Under the pieces are notes generated by a model. The model was not told the DNA's origin, did no database searches, and worked only from the letters and a program-made list of their open reading frames with translations. The position numbers and the translations under genes were made by a program. From NCBI GenBank assembly GCA_021030905.1, contig JAGFMI010000011.1, positions 1,054,001 through 1,118,000 on the forward strand: 64,000 nt of DNA, written 5' to 3'. Below are positions 11,031-23,368 of the stretch, one piece after another; positions within the stretch are counted from its first letter, which is position 1, and every line of letters begins with the position of its first letter. The DNA is from Pyrenula massariospora. Its lineage: Eukaryota > Ascomycota > Eurotiomycetes > Pyrenulales > Pyrenulaceae.

Positions 11031-14000
11031 ATGTCGGCCCCGACAACGCCGCAGAGCTCTCAGTCACGGTCAACGAGTCAATCGCCGGCACTACAAACTC
11101 CAGACTTTCTAACGCCTAGCCGCAAAGTCAGAGCGCTGTTGGCACAGTTCGATGATGATTCCGACTCTGCTCCTGAAGCTGCCTCTACCAGACCCAGACA
11201 ATCTCCAAGCACGGGCGGCGCGCCACCGACGACGCGCCCGGTTCCCGAATTCACGGAGCACGACGATGACTCAACGAGCAGTGAAGATGAGGACATCTTA
11301 CTGAAGCCTCGCGGCCGTATGGCTGCTAGAATGCAAGCTCAAAATAGTCCAGAGGGCCGACCTGCAAGCAACCAAGTCCAACACAAGAAGAGGTCAGAGA
11401 AAGATAATGGAGTGGGACATGGAATTCCTCCTCCTTTCAATCAAGTCGCAAATGACCAAGAACAACCAAGCAGTGATGATGAACTAGGAGCACCACGAAG
11501 AAGACTCCAACAGAGAAGGTCAAGTCCTGCAGAAGCATCCCGAGGTGCTGAGGAAGGATCTCGATCTCCTTCGCCACTTTTCGTCCCCTCTCCAAGTGCG
11601 GATCGCAATATAATCTCCATCGATAGCAAGAAATCTGAAAGTGATGACTCAGATTCCGATGACCTGCCAGAGAATCCTCTGAAGGCAGATCCTAAGTCGA
11701 AATTCATGGCTTTAGTCGAGAAGTACCGAAAGCATCGTCTTGAGCAAGAAGCGGAAGAGGAGAAGAAGAGAGCCGCGAGACTAGAGCAACTGAAGAAGGC
11801 TGGCCTGACGTCAGACAGAATTCGCGGCTCAAGTCCTGCAGACTCCTCCGCCGAAGACAGTGAGCTTGAGGCAGGACTCGTGCCGGACAGGTCAAACAGG
11901 TCGAGACCCGCGAGAGGAGCTAGCAAGAAGGCTCTTGAAGAGATGAAGAGGGAACAAGAACGTATCAAGCGGAATATGCAGCTAGCACATCAAGCAACGA
12001 CCAGGAAGAAGATTACCAAGGAGAGCTTGTTGGCTAGATTTAATCTCTTACCATCAGATAGTCCGGCGAATGGTGAGGTGCTTGGCAATGCTTCTGCAAC
12101 CGCAAGTTCTGCGCCTGCCTCAGATTCCGAGAGTAGACACGAGAAGAACACGCCCCCGACGAGCCCACTGCCTTCAGATCATTTGGATGAAGATGCTAGC
12201 GACAAGCACATTTCAGCTACCGTTGTCGATCCACCGGAAGCTCAAGCGATCACCAGTGACGATCTCGAGTTGCCAGAAATAGGCAGTGTTCTTACACAGC
12301 CTAAGATAGACAAGGGAAAAGGTAAGGCCGTTAAGGAACAACCAGAAAACGCCATGCAGCAACCTGCACTCCATTCTGATGCCCAGTACTCCAAGCCCCG
12401 GCCAATCCGCGTCCGTCTATCAAAGGAAGAAGCCATGGTGAATCACACTGCGGATGACGAGCTCGAGATCCTCAGCTCTCCACCTCGTATCCAGTCCAAA
12501 CTCCCCATCTTTGACAAACTCCCCACAAAGAAAGCCTATGAAGCCCCCTCTCACCACCTTCTCAGAGCCCTTGCTCATCTCAACAGTCCTGCGCAGATGG
12601 AAAAGAATCGCAAACTAATGACCGTTGCTGAGATGGAGATTTCGCTCCGCCGCAAGGCACGACTTCAAGCTGCGCAGGAGCGTGCCGAGAGGATTGAAGC
12701 GTTAAAGGCGAAGGGTGTGTATATCCAGACTGCGGAGGAAAGGGAGAAGGATCAGGAGGAGGTTGAGGATCTGGTCGAGAAGGCGAGACAGGAGGGAACG
12801 GAGATTGCTAGGAGGGAAAGAGCGTTGGCGAAGAAAAATGGGGAGATTGTTGATGACGGGCTAGATGATAGTGATGATGAAGATGACGAGGATTTCGAGG
12901 ATGAAGAACAAAATTCTGGATCAGATGAGAACGAGAATGAGAATGAAGAGCCGGGTGAGAACGAAGAGGAGGAGAGCTGTAGGGAGGAAGACAATGAAGA
13001 GGCTCTTGGTGATGATGGTAATCTTGTCGAAAATGCGAACGGAATGATTGATGACGAAGCAAACGAGCAGAAATCTGATCAGGAATCAGACGAGGAAGCA
13101 ACAGAGACTGAGTCAACCTCTGGTGATGAACCCGCAGTCAAAGCTACGCCAATCAACGCTTCGCGCAAAGCTCGCAAATCTCGAGTGCTAAGCGACGATG
13201 AAGAGGAAGATGAGAACGATACTTCTCCGGCTCTCCCACAAAAACCTAGCGCTTCCAAGACTCCACAATCTATCCCTCGATCTGCTCGCAAAGAGATCCC
13301 CGGCCTACCTATGTCCGACGACTTGCCGCTCGGCCTGACCCAGGCGTTCGCTGCAACAATGGCAGATAACGAGTCCGAATCACCCTCTCAAAGTGTGAAC
13401 CGCATGCGAGTACAAGATCCAGACCAAGATTCTCTCTCCATCCTACATTCCATTCCCTCACCTGCCGCCATCCCCATTCTACGTCGTAAATCCACCGATT
13501 TGATCGAAGAATCCCTTCCCGCAACGCAAGCGGACACTCAACCTTTGGACCTCTCTCTCACCTTCACGCAACAACAGCGCGTGCCGGAATCACCGATGAC
13601 ACAATTCTCTGAGATCCCAGACCCAACGCAAGACGCAGGGTATATGATGACGCCGTGGAAGGGAAGGCGGTTTGATAGCGAGACACCACAGCAGATGCCG
13701 CAGTCAACAGTTGAAACAGTCGTGCTGCAGTCGCCACTTGTGGGGAAGAAGAGCAGAGGCAGGCTACAGAGGGGGCCAAGGGAGTCGGTGGAGGACAATT
13801 CAAAATATTTTATCGAGCCGTCAGCGTTTGATGTGCTGAGGTCTTCCGCGCGACTGCAGGCTAAGCAACCGCCTATTGATTATGACAAGGAGAAGTCAAA
13901 GGCGAAAGATATGGTTGAGGAGGCTGCTGAAGAATCGGATGATGAGTGGGCCGGGGCTGGCGGTATGAGTGACGATGGAGGGTCGGAGGACGAACATGAT

Positions 14001-15411
14001 AGGGGCATGATCAATGATGATGGGAAGGAAAGAGTTGACGAAGAAGCACTCGCAAGGCTGCACAAGTGAGTCTTTCTTCGTTCAGCTGACCTCTTGACCT
14101 AAGCTATAGCGTTCGCCGGAAACATTTTAGCTAACGCATAACACTTACAGTTCCAAAATTGTCGCAGAAGACAACGCCCTTACAACCAAGCTCTATCAAG
14201 ACGTTACAACTGGTGGCCTTCGCAAGAGACGCGCTGGAGCCAATGACCTCGACATTAGCGACGAGGAAGACGCGCAACAAAGACGCCAGGAAGCTAAACG
14301 TAGGAAATTCGCAAAGATGAGGAGGGAGCTGTTGAAAAGCGATGCGAGAATTGAAAAGATTGCCGAGGATCCTCGAAAGATGGCATTCTTGAAGGCCATC
14401 GAGGATAGAGAGGAGGAGGATGACGAGCGGGAGCTGGAAGAGGCAGAGAGTCAGCAGAATGAGCAACAAGAGAGTCTAGGGCAAGACCAAGAAAGTCAAG
14501 CGCAAGGACAGGTAGAAGAGGGAATGGTAGCTCGCCCGCCGCTAATCCCCTCAAACCCGTCAAAGACGAACCGCCTTCCTGGACCTATGCGGCGCACCGG
14601 AAAACAGGGTAGTATTACCTCCTATGCCGAGTTGAGCATGAACCGAAAGCCTTCCAGCCACGTCGAACTCCGCGAGTCGATATCCTTCCTTATCGAAGAG
14701 CCGGATTCACAGGGCCCACAACTCTCTGAGAACGAAGAGCTTGAGTTTGAAGACGCACCATCAGACGGCAACGAAGACGAAAACGAAGACGAAGAAATGT
14801 CAGACTTCCTCGTCGAAGACAGCCAGCCCACCGACCCACCCACCCACGCAAACGCCCCATCCGAAGAACCCATCTTCAAGAAACCCACCCTCCCCCGCTC
14901 ATCCTCCTCTTTCACAGCTACCGCCCGCGCCCCGCCCGCCGCGCGACGCACAGACCGCCCCAACGTCGTCAACCGCCTGACCCTCCTCCGCCACTCTTCT
15001 TCCTCATCATCTTCCTCGACCGCTTCCAGCGTGTCCGCGCGCATGGCCTTCATGACCTCGTCCGAAGGGGGCGGCGCGTTCAAGCCGCCGTCGCTGCTAA
15101 GGAGGGCGACGACGAACTCGAACTCGAACTCGAGTTTTGGGTCGGACGCGGGGACCGTGGGGACGGAGAGGGGGGGCGTGGAGAATGATAGGGTGGTGGC
15201 AAGGAAGGGGGTTGGGGGGGTGAGGAATGCGGTGAACTTTCGTGGGACGGTGGGTGGGAGGAAGAGAGCTGTCGTGGGTGTGGAGAGGGGGAGGGTTATT
15301 GAGGGGGCTGTGAGGAAGGGGAGGAGTGGTGGGAAGAAAGTTGGTGCTGGGGCGGGGGGAGGGGGAGGGTTTTTGAAGGGGTTGTTTGGGGGGAAGGGGA
15401 CTTGGGAGTAG
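11031..15411 (+). CDS. mrc1: DNA replication checkpoint mediator Mrc1 (Claspin homologue)
   Basis: Two exons, 11031-14065 and 14151-15411, joined in phase 2 over an 85-base intron (GTGAGT donor, CTTACAG acceptor); 1431 aa. Mrc1 travels with the replisome, links polymerase epsilon to the helicase, and passes the ATR signal to the Rad53/Cds1 kinase. Evidence: a long acidic, disordered protein with many S/T-Q sites for ATR-type kinases (such as SSQ, LTQ, PSQ, ATQ, MTQ, PTQ), a basic helical block near residues 500-620 (SHHLLRALAHLNSPAQMEKNRK, then ISLRRKARLQAAQERAERIEALKAKG) typical of the fungal MRC1 domain, and a conserved C-terminal block beginning in exon 2 (NALTTKLYQDV, RRRKFAKMRRELLKSDARI). 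The tail is Ser-, then Gly/Val-rich. Codon endings change abruptly from C to G at several points. Confidence 0.92.
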
Positions 15412-15893
15412 CAATGAAGGCTTGTGATGGGGAAGGCTATTTGATGTGATCTTGCGATAGTTTTGTCTTGGATAGAGCGGCTCAGGCTGTGTTTTGAGTA
15501 TCGTAAGGATTCGATGACTAGAGGTCACAGGTAGAGCTGAGTCATGTCTATATCACCTTCAGTCAAGTCCACTTCCCTACATCCTTTATTGATGCCCGAT
15601 ATCGACATAAAACCTCTGAGTGGCATTCGCGTCCACGGAAGTATTCATCTTCACGACGAAGATGGGCATTTGCGGGTCTGCAAAAGAGATGAGTAAAAGT
15701 TTCCTACACCTAAGGTGGGTTATGATACAGAGCGTTGGAACAAATAAGAATGACTGAGCAAGATGACACATACATAACATGACATGCCGCGAACTCAACG
15801 AACATCACGAGATGCCCAAATACAACCAAAAAAGCAGACAAAGAATAAAGCACAAGCACATGATACGTACCATCCACCCACCCCATCGTAACC
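15412..15893. other. Intergenic between MRC1 and the next + strand gene
   Basis: About 480 bases. A short minus-strand open frame at 15586-15798 has an acceptor-like sequence (CTCTTTTGCAG) upstream, but no supported donor exon or known family. No confident feature. Confidence 0.4.
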
Positions 15894-18596
15894 ATGCCGT
15901 CGCAGAAAAAGCGAAGCCCTCAGCAGCCGCCCGGCCAACGATTCCCCCTACCACTTCCACCACCAAAGACGAACAAAGAAGCAACAATAGCACGCATAAC
16001 ATCGGCCCTCGCCCAGCAGCAGCAGCAACAACAACCAAGACACCACGCTCCGCGGTCCCGCGCCGGCTCGAACGCGCGACACCGGCCTCGTCCTCGTACC
16101 CGTCACTCGCTGCACCCGTCCGCGATCATCGTGCCGAGGAAGCGCACACCGACGGCACGGCCCAGCAGGTACGGCGAGAGCCGGGGAAGTGTCTATTTCG
16201 ACGCGAGAGGGTGCCGTGCAGGACTTCGTCGTCCGTCGGCGCTCAGGGGGCGGATGGCTGCGCTCTCTGGGAGATACGACGGGGATACGGGTGGTTGTGA
16301 GGAGAGCCGGAGATTGTATCGGACGGTTGTCGAGCGGGAGGGGGATGAGCGGCGCGCGAGGTTTGTTCAGGGTCGGGGTGAGGGGGTGGGGTGGGAACGG
16401 GAGCTGGAGGTGGAGGTGGGGGAGGAGAAGGGTGAGTGGATGAGGTGGTTTGCGGAGCCACGACAAGGGGAAGCAGTGCGAGGCGCCGGGAGCGATGGAG
16501 AGCCTAGAAGAGGAGGCACCTGGGCGAAAAACGTTGATGATGGGGAGAAGGATGGATGTCATCGCTCTGAAGGGGCTCGGGGAGAGAACATAGACGGAAA
16601 GAATAAAGAGAGGAGAGATACAGACCTCGCGCGAAACTTGCCAGAGATGCTGGCGGTAAGACGACCGTCGCAGGCGTGGGTGAGAGACACGACAGCTGAA
16701 CCGGACGATAACATGCAAGGAGGCTTCAGGAGCCATGATGGGGACGACGGTCCTGACAGCGGCGGGAGTGAGAGCGAGTGGGTTGACGCTTCCGTCCCAC
16801 CATCCGTATGCCCGTCCAGTGCATATTCGCCCACCGGAACAAGTGATTCGATTCCACCGGATCCAAATCGAGGGCAAGATTTTGCTGAAGGTTATGGAGT
16901 CAACGCTTCTGTCAACGTGCAGGTGCAGACGAAGCAAAGCGAAGAGATTGCAGAGAAGCTGCAGCAAGCTATCCAAGATGGAATTCATCCGCAGCATTGT
17001 GGGGAAAGAGATGAAGAAGCAATATCTGCTACAGAGGAAGATACACGAAGGGATGAAAAAGAGGCATCTGAACAGACAACACCTTCAAGTAGTGAGCGAC
17101 AGCGCAGAAAGCGATCTCCGATCTCCGAGATCCTGAGTTTCTACCTCAACAAAGACGACGAACCAAGGAAGCAGGTCCCTGACTTTCAGAATGGCTCTGA
17201 AAGAGAGACACAGTTCGTCCAAGAACCTCAAGTGACAGACTCTCACAGCGAAGGGGTTCCAAACGAGTTCGTGTCCATGATCTCAATCGAAGACGAAATA
17301 GATGCCCAGCACAGCGCCGACAGCCAAATTATGAAGACTAAAGAGTATGGCAGAAGCAGTGGTGCAGCAGTAGATCTTTCTGAGGAGCGTGCCGTGGACC
17401 TTCCCTCGAGCAAGGTCCAAGTTGCAATATCTCCGGACGGGTCCGATGAAGATAAAACCCGATTCTTAGACCAAAAGATCGCACTTGCTAAGCTTGAAGG
17501 AGATGATACAATAGCAGAGGAATTGCAGCTACTATATAATAGATCAAATATTAATGAAAATAGTGTCCCAAAATGCGAAGAGAAAGCTGACAAAGCTCTG
17601 CAGTGGAAGCTAGACAAGCCACTTCACAGAATCGAAGAATTATTGCTTCCTCATTCCCGGCACTCCTGCGCGTGGGGTGAGCATCTGGAGGAGTGGGAGA
17701 GGGAAGGTCTCCGCCGGAGTCAGGAAAAGGCAAATTGGTGCGGAGTAGAGAGCTTCAACGAGCGTAAAAGACTAGCCAGTGATGACAGCTGGAGCTCGGA
17801 CGACGTAGGCTCGACACCTAGCAAGGCTCAGGGACACAACTCGTTACTAGATCTCCACACTGGCGCTATCAGTACTACTTCTCTTGCAAGCCTTGTCAGC
17901 GAATCTCGCCGTACTCTATCGCAACCCAGCCCCGTTCAGCTTTTTTTTGAAAGTCCTACAGAGCTAAGTCCAGTGTCTCTAGGCTTCCAAGACAGGTTTG
18001 ACTTGATTGAGGATCTCCAGAAACAAACGGACATTGCTTGGAGAACCAATCAGACGGTCCCATCACCGAAGCCCTTCGTCACGAAGGAGAGTCTTCGAGA
18101 GAACAAGACAAGGCATCGGGCTATCAAACAGTTCAGTCCCGGTGGGGGAACCACTCCGGCCGTCCAGAGAGCTCCTACTAATTTTCTTCAGCGTTGGCAC
18201 ACGAAAAAACAAAGTCATCGTGAGCTCCCACCAGTATCCGAAGAGTAGAGCATTCACAAGACGGTCCAGAATTTAGGCGCTCCACCATTCTCCGCCCGGG
18301 TCGTTCGCACGCCATCTTCAGCAGACCAAGGTAGGCGCGATGATTCCAGAAGGCCTAAGGTTAAGCCATGTGACGAAGGGGCTGAAGACAACAGGAAGCG
18401 GTATCTTCGAGGCTTATCGCTGATGTCTCATACCAAGCAGGATAGATTTGATAACAGTCCAGGCATTGTTGTGTCCGGTCAGCAACGGGGTCCTACCGAG
18501 AAACGACTGCGAAAGCATGGTCATGCTTCTTGGGAATCAAAGCTCCGTTCCCAGCAGTATCAGCAGCTTTTCTGTCAGATTTATCAATCAGTATAA
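15894..18596 (+). CDS. Large, mostly disordered hypothetical protein
   Basis: Proposed exons 15894-18219 and 18277-18596, 881 aa. The first frame meets a TAG at 18246-18248, yet the same frame then stays open for 115 codons of similar composition to TAATAA. A 57-base intron (GTGAGC donor, ATTTAG acceptor, phase 1) removes the TAG and keeps the frame, giving ..QSHRAPPFSARV... The protein has a poly-Gln run near 41-47, a basic Arg-rich N-terminal third, acidic Ser-rich middle segments, and an ordered-looking piece (ALQWKLDKPLHRIEELLLP, then WGEHLEEWEREGLRR) that may be helical. I do not recognise the family. The branch site in the proposed intron is weak, so an 784-aa product ending at 18248 remains possible. 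Confidence 0.6.
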
Positions 18597-20498
18597 TAAT
18601 TTCAGAATACTCTACGTAGAGGTTCAGCAGAATCTTTGACATTTTGAATTAGCACGGTGAGATCGCCGACACAGCGATGGCTGATATCCGGCATATCAGA
18701 TAACAGTCACATGACTTGTGTGACATCATCTCTCTTGCCGGTAATATTAACGATATCACAGAATTAAAAGAGCTTTTCCCATATATGGTAATAACTAAAC
18801 ACGTGGCTGACATCTGAATGATCAAGGGGAAGTTTTAAAGGAGGGAGTTTGTTTTTGTGGGAACAGATAGGCGTTTGCTTGTCGTTAAGGTTAACGATTT
18901 CGGGAATAGCCCAGGCGGAGCGCACTGCTACCGGCCACTATCGTGCCACCCGAGTGTCAAGCGACTTTTGTGGACAGGCACGGACAGACCGAGCTACGTT
19001 GGCTGCTGCTAGCGTTTTCAACATCGGGATCTTTTTCCATATTATCAATGACTGGTTGAAGACCGTGGTGGGCTGTCCAAGAGGGTGCCGTCGACCACGA
19101 GGGCCACGGTACCGTGGCTGGGGAAAAATACATGCAAATAAAGTTACTTCTTCCTCGCACACGCCTAAGCATACAAACGCCCCTTAACTTGCAGAATGCT
19201 GGCATAAACTTGACGTACGTGCATTGGATAATGCATTCGGCGCCAGGAACCGTCCACCCTTTATGTGAGACGTGAACGATGTTGATAACGATCGATTGGA
19301 TTAATGAGTTTGGTTCGGGAGAAGCACAATCCTCGATTTAGGCGTTGTGTCGCTGCTCTTAACGACAGTACTGCAGTATGATGAACCTCGACGCCAGGTA
19401 CACGTGGGGGTGGGCCCATCTAAGCCATCAAGTAGTGACAAACGGGAACCAATACACTTGTAGGACAATATTTACCGTGAATAGAACTATCTAATCTCAG
19501 CTAGGGTTCTTTATTTATGTGGAAACGCTAACATACGTCTGAAGGTTGTTGGAGTTATCTCCAACTCGATGGGAAGCTCGGATAAGAGTCCAAAAAAAGC
19601 AACCATCGACATCATATTTCCTTCTTCCATCCTCAACAGATTCGTCTCGGAGTATATTCGAAGCCGGAGGCATTTTCTCGGGCAGATCGCGATCCTCACC
19701 GATCCACAGCCCTGTCAACCCCAATGTTTGCTTTTTGGTTTGTAGTATACGGGAAAGGCAGCCTTTGCCACGTGTTGAGCAACTATCTCCCGAGGACTAT
19801 TGCGAATCCGAGACAGCCGGTCACGGCGTGGCGCTTCCTGAGGCGCGTCCACAGTCAACTATAGGATAAGTGTGTCACTCTGAACTCTTGGCTAAGTTAA
19901 ATCCATTCTAGCCTACGATTAACCGTTTCACGAATGATCATGACCAAGAGACCGCTATTGAACTACGGATTGCCTTCAAAACGGATTATTGCCAGGTCAA
20001 GCTAGGATAGGATAATTCTATTGTTCAAGCCGTTTAAAATTAGTCATATCAGCCGAGAATCGAAGCGGGATCCGGATAGAGTCAAGCCCAAAATGGCCTA
20101 CGACTCGGCTTCGAGGTTGAAGGGAAAAAGAGTCTTGTTATGAATTGTGACGAATGTGACGACGATTCTCGCGGCGGTTTGTTCGAATAGCGCCTGTAGT
20201 AATGATTTTCAGCTCTCCTCCGCAAAGCTCGCTAGTGTATATGAGGATCTCTAATGGTGAAAGTGCGAATCGAAGCGATATCGAGAGCTCAAGTATGCAG
20301 TGCGCTCATGTCTCATAGATAATATTCTTTACGGGGGTGCTTTTGACGGCCACCACTGTTAGGGTCAGTAATGATTTCTGTCGCTGAACCTGGATTGCTA
20401 GATCTCTTCACGGTGTAGAGTTGGAATGAGTTATGGGCTTCCGTGGCTTTCATATTCTAGCCTTGCCACTTAAAGCCTTGGCGGATACTGGCCTGCTG
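18597..20498. other. Intergenic, about 1.9 kb, with several perfect dyads
   Basis: No supported gene; the frame at 18849-19187 lacks an ATG. Just after the upstream stop lie two inverted repeats: TGATAT-5-ATATCA at 18682-18698 and GTCACA-7-TGTGAC at 18706-18724. A perfect 16-base palindrome lies at 19103-19118. These could be regulator binding sites or cruciform-forming DNA; function unknown. Confidence 0.45.
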
Positions 20499-21681
20499 TC
20501 ATATCTGCTGGGCAACCTCCTTAGGAAAAGACGGAATCGAAGGAGCCATAGACAATGGATGATGTGAGAGACCAAGGTCGGAGTAGAAGTTTGCGGCAAG
20601 TGTGGACGATTGGCTGGCTGAGACGAGAGTCTGCCGGTGTGGTGGCAGGTTTTGTTTCGTATCGAGGTGGTTTGAGGGCTGCATCTGCCTAATGTGAGTT
20701 ACATGTTGCGGCCAATGAAGCATTCGTGGCTGAGAATGGCCGGTGTGTCCCCCGACACTATTCAAAAAATTCTGCATCTCCGCATCGAAAGCCAACGTCG
20801 GCGTAATGTCAGTGGAATTGGACGAAAGTATATCTTGGGAATGTTTTGCAGAAAGACCGGATTGTCCATTTGAACTACAAGATCTTAAGTCTCTTTCATC
20901 GAGACTGTGGAAATGGGACCGATCAGACGAGACAGAAACGGACGACGGAGACTCTCCCGCCATGACATCGTCAGGATTGTCAGCAGTGACAGATTGACTC
21001 CGAAAAGGCCGTATGGGCTCCAGCTGGTGCCAATATCGGTTGTTATGGCCATCGTCCCCGTCGTCCGATCCGTCCTCTAGAGCGTCCAGCGGTCGGGCCT
21101 TTATCAACCCCAGCGCTTCGAGAATAGCATGAGTTGGAGGAATATCGAGGTTATTGTCATGCATTTCCCGGAGGTTTTGGCTCGATAATGTCCCGGTAAA
21201 ACCCTCATGATGAATGCAAGACGAGTAAAGCTGCCTAATTCCAACAGCCATTACGTCTAATATCTCCGACATACTATTGGACATTTAGTGCCTAGTTGAC
21301 ATAGGGTGAACGGTCTGAGCCACCCACTGGTGTTTTCCTCGAGCTTTGGAGTTCTGCCTCCCGTAGATGCAGGGATTGTCGAATCTGCGGCAGCGCTGAC
21401 AGGGCTGGCCACCATCACACTATTTCACTAATGAGTATCATTCTCTGCAGTTGAGGACAATATCCGACCTTTGACTTTTTGAATCGGCATCTGTCACAAG
21501 CCTATAAGCTTTGTCAGGCGCAATAGTAACGGGGCCATCTCATGCTTGTAGGAGGAGCAAGAATAGAAGGAGGAGGATGGCTGTGGAAAGTCCTCACCTT
21601 GGCAGTCCTGGTTCGCGGTCTTGTGGCGGCTGGCTGCCGTGATTGTGAAGCTGGCTGCTTCCGAATGATATGGGAAGGCAT
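20499..21681 (-). CDS. Zn(II)2Cys6 transcription factor, short form
   Basis: Four exons: 21681-21598, 21501-21469, 21419-21328 and 21273-20499; 327 aa. Intron 1 (97 bases, GTGAGG) and intron 2 (49 bases, weak donor GTCGGA) flank a 33-base exon encoding ACDRCRFKKSK. Intron 3 (54 bases, GTGGGT donor, CACTAAAT branch) removes an in-frame TAA. The spliced zinc cluster is complete: C30-x2-C33-x6-C40-x5-C46-x2-C49-x6-C56, followed by YGRQNSKARGKH, the basic linker. Such proteins bind CGG-type half-sites as dimers. Downstream is a Ser/Asp-rich region with no fungal_trans middle-homology domain, so the target pathway cannot be named. Neighbours give no clue. The cluster is certain; intron 3 boundaries are less so. 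Confidence 0.8.
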
Positions 21682-22793
21682 GTTGAAGAACAATTTTGAG
21701 GTGGTAGGCAAGCGTCGAGAGACAAAGACAATCTTCTATTGATGTTTATGTGTGATTATCCCGTAACAGGGGCAAGGCGTGATGTCAAACTAATCAATGA
21801 TGGGCCTGATATTAATTTTGGCTCGAACGGAGCGAACTCTTGGCGGACTTCTCCAACAAGGATCTTTTGACCGATTACCAAAGACAAAATCACCATTGAA
21901 GTACGGGAATAGCGTGAAGAAAATCCCAGAGAAGGGGGGGAAGTAGATATATGTAGAGTGAAAACTTGGCTTCTCGCTTCGCCGATCATGAAGAACAGCC
22001 GAAGCTAACTATCAAAGTTGGAGAAAGGAAAAGGTTTTCCGATGCAGGGAATGAAGATATGGCATCAAGCCGTCAAGCTAGGTCAGAAGCTTGAATACTG
22101 ACATCATGGGGGCGCAGCTTTGGCTCGACCATATACCAAACAGTGTCGAATAGCTGTGCAATTGGTTTAACTGCGTGGGCTCTTTCTCTCCTATAGAATG
22201 GAAGCGCGACCTTAGGGCGTTCGCAGGGGAAGTCAAAGGCCCTATTTCCGGCCTTTGATACCGACGATCATGGCGATCTAGCAAGCCGGGGTCCAGATTG
22301 CGATTCATGATATGCATTCCGACATTTAAAAGCCATGGATGTTGACGATGATGGAGCATAGACAGGATTGTACATAGCACATGGACCATAGACATGAGTT
22401 GCAAGGATAAAATGACGACATCTATCTCTATTTCCAGAACCGTAGGTAGTACAGCTGTACAGACGACATGATGAAATGATAATCGGAGAGCATTGTCTCG
22501 TCAGGGTCTCAACTTCTCTAGTCACCAGGAAGAAAGTTGCAGCGAAGCAGGGGCTTCATGCGCCTCCCCTGACCAGCTAACCCACTTCTGAAATAGCTGC
22601 GTTAGCCTCGGGAAACATCTGCGCACCTATTAGAAAAGGATCAGGCCCAGGAGAAGCGCTAGCCACGAAATCCCTGCTTTCATTTGCATTTCAGCCTTGC
22701 GAGGCTTGCCCTCGTGCTATCTGCGTGACTGTACGGAAAAAGCATACATTCAGAAACCATCACTGCGCTCTCCATCATCATTGAACCGATAGT
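21682..22793. other. Intergenic, about 1.1 kb, nothing recognised
   Basis: Shared upstream region of the zinc-cluster gene (-) and the DUF3602 gene (+), which are divergent. Short open frames on the minus strand (22078-22404, 22268-22525) have no recognisable motif. Confidence 0.4.
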
Positions 22794-23368
22794 ATGGCCA
22801 CAACTAAAACGTCTTCGTCCCCTTACGGCTCTTTCGTCAAGACTGGTCGTGGTGGTGCGGGTAACTTCAATTGGGATCACGACACGAAGGCGAAGGCACA
22901 GCAGCGGCGCGAATTAGTAAGCGATAATATCAAAGGTCTCGTCTTCAGCCAGTAACCTAACGTCGTCCTCGCTAGGATATCGAGGCTCAGTATTGTGAGT
23001 CACCAATATCATTGCCCGCGAGCTCCGACAGGAATTCCAGTCCGTACATTCATACCGGTCGTGGTGGCATCGGAAACTTTGCGTTGGATGCCAAACGGCC
23101 TTTAAATGCTGAATCAGGTCCCATGGATATCTCCTCACAATCTTCAGGACCTGGTAACAAGCCACCGATATTCGCGGGTCGCGGCGGTGCTGGTAATTTT
23201 GAGCCTGGCGCAACAAAGGAAGATATTGCCAGTCTTGAGCAACGGAATGAGAATGCACATCAAGAAGAGATACTGATTCAGCACATTCAAGAGACCGTAA
23301 ATAAGGATTTGCAAAGACCGGATCATGCATATTTGCCCGTACCGAGTGGTAGAGAAACCGAGGAATGA
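22794..23368 (+). CDS. DUF3602 protein with GRGGAGN repeats
   Basis: Two exons, 22794-22916 and 22976-23368, joined in phase 0 over a 59-base intron (GTAAGC donor, CCTAAC branch, CTAG acceptor); 171 aa. Three copies of the block [TA]-G-R-G-G-[AI]-G-N-F are visible (KTGRGGAGNF near 17, HTGRGGIGNF, FAGRGGAGNF), which is the signature of the fungal DUF3602 family. The rest is polar and probably disordered, ending in a charged helix (EDIASLEQRNENAHQEE). Members are common in filamentous ascomycetes and have been linked to stress or development in places, but no molecular role is established to my knowledge. Confidence 0.9.

Noticed and set aside
12752-15083. Long minus-strand frames opposite MRC1
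   Set aside because: They are antisense shadows of the acidic and Ser-rich coding sequence.
15586-15798. Small minus-strand frame ending RFYVDIGHQ with an acceptor-like tract upstream
   Set aside because: No donor exon with matching phase and no recognised family.
18246-18248. Programmed stop-codon readthrough at TAG followed by a long open frame
   Set aside because: The context is not a known readthrough motif (TAG AGC), and a frame-preserving 57-base intron removes the stop.
18849-19187. 112-codon open frame
   Set aside because: It begins at TTG without an ATG, and both strands are open by chance around the palindrome.
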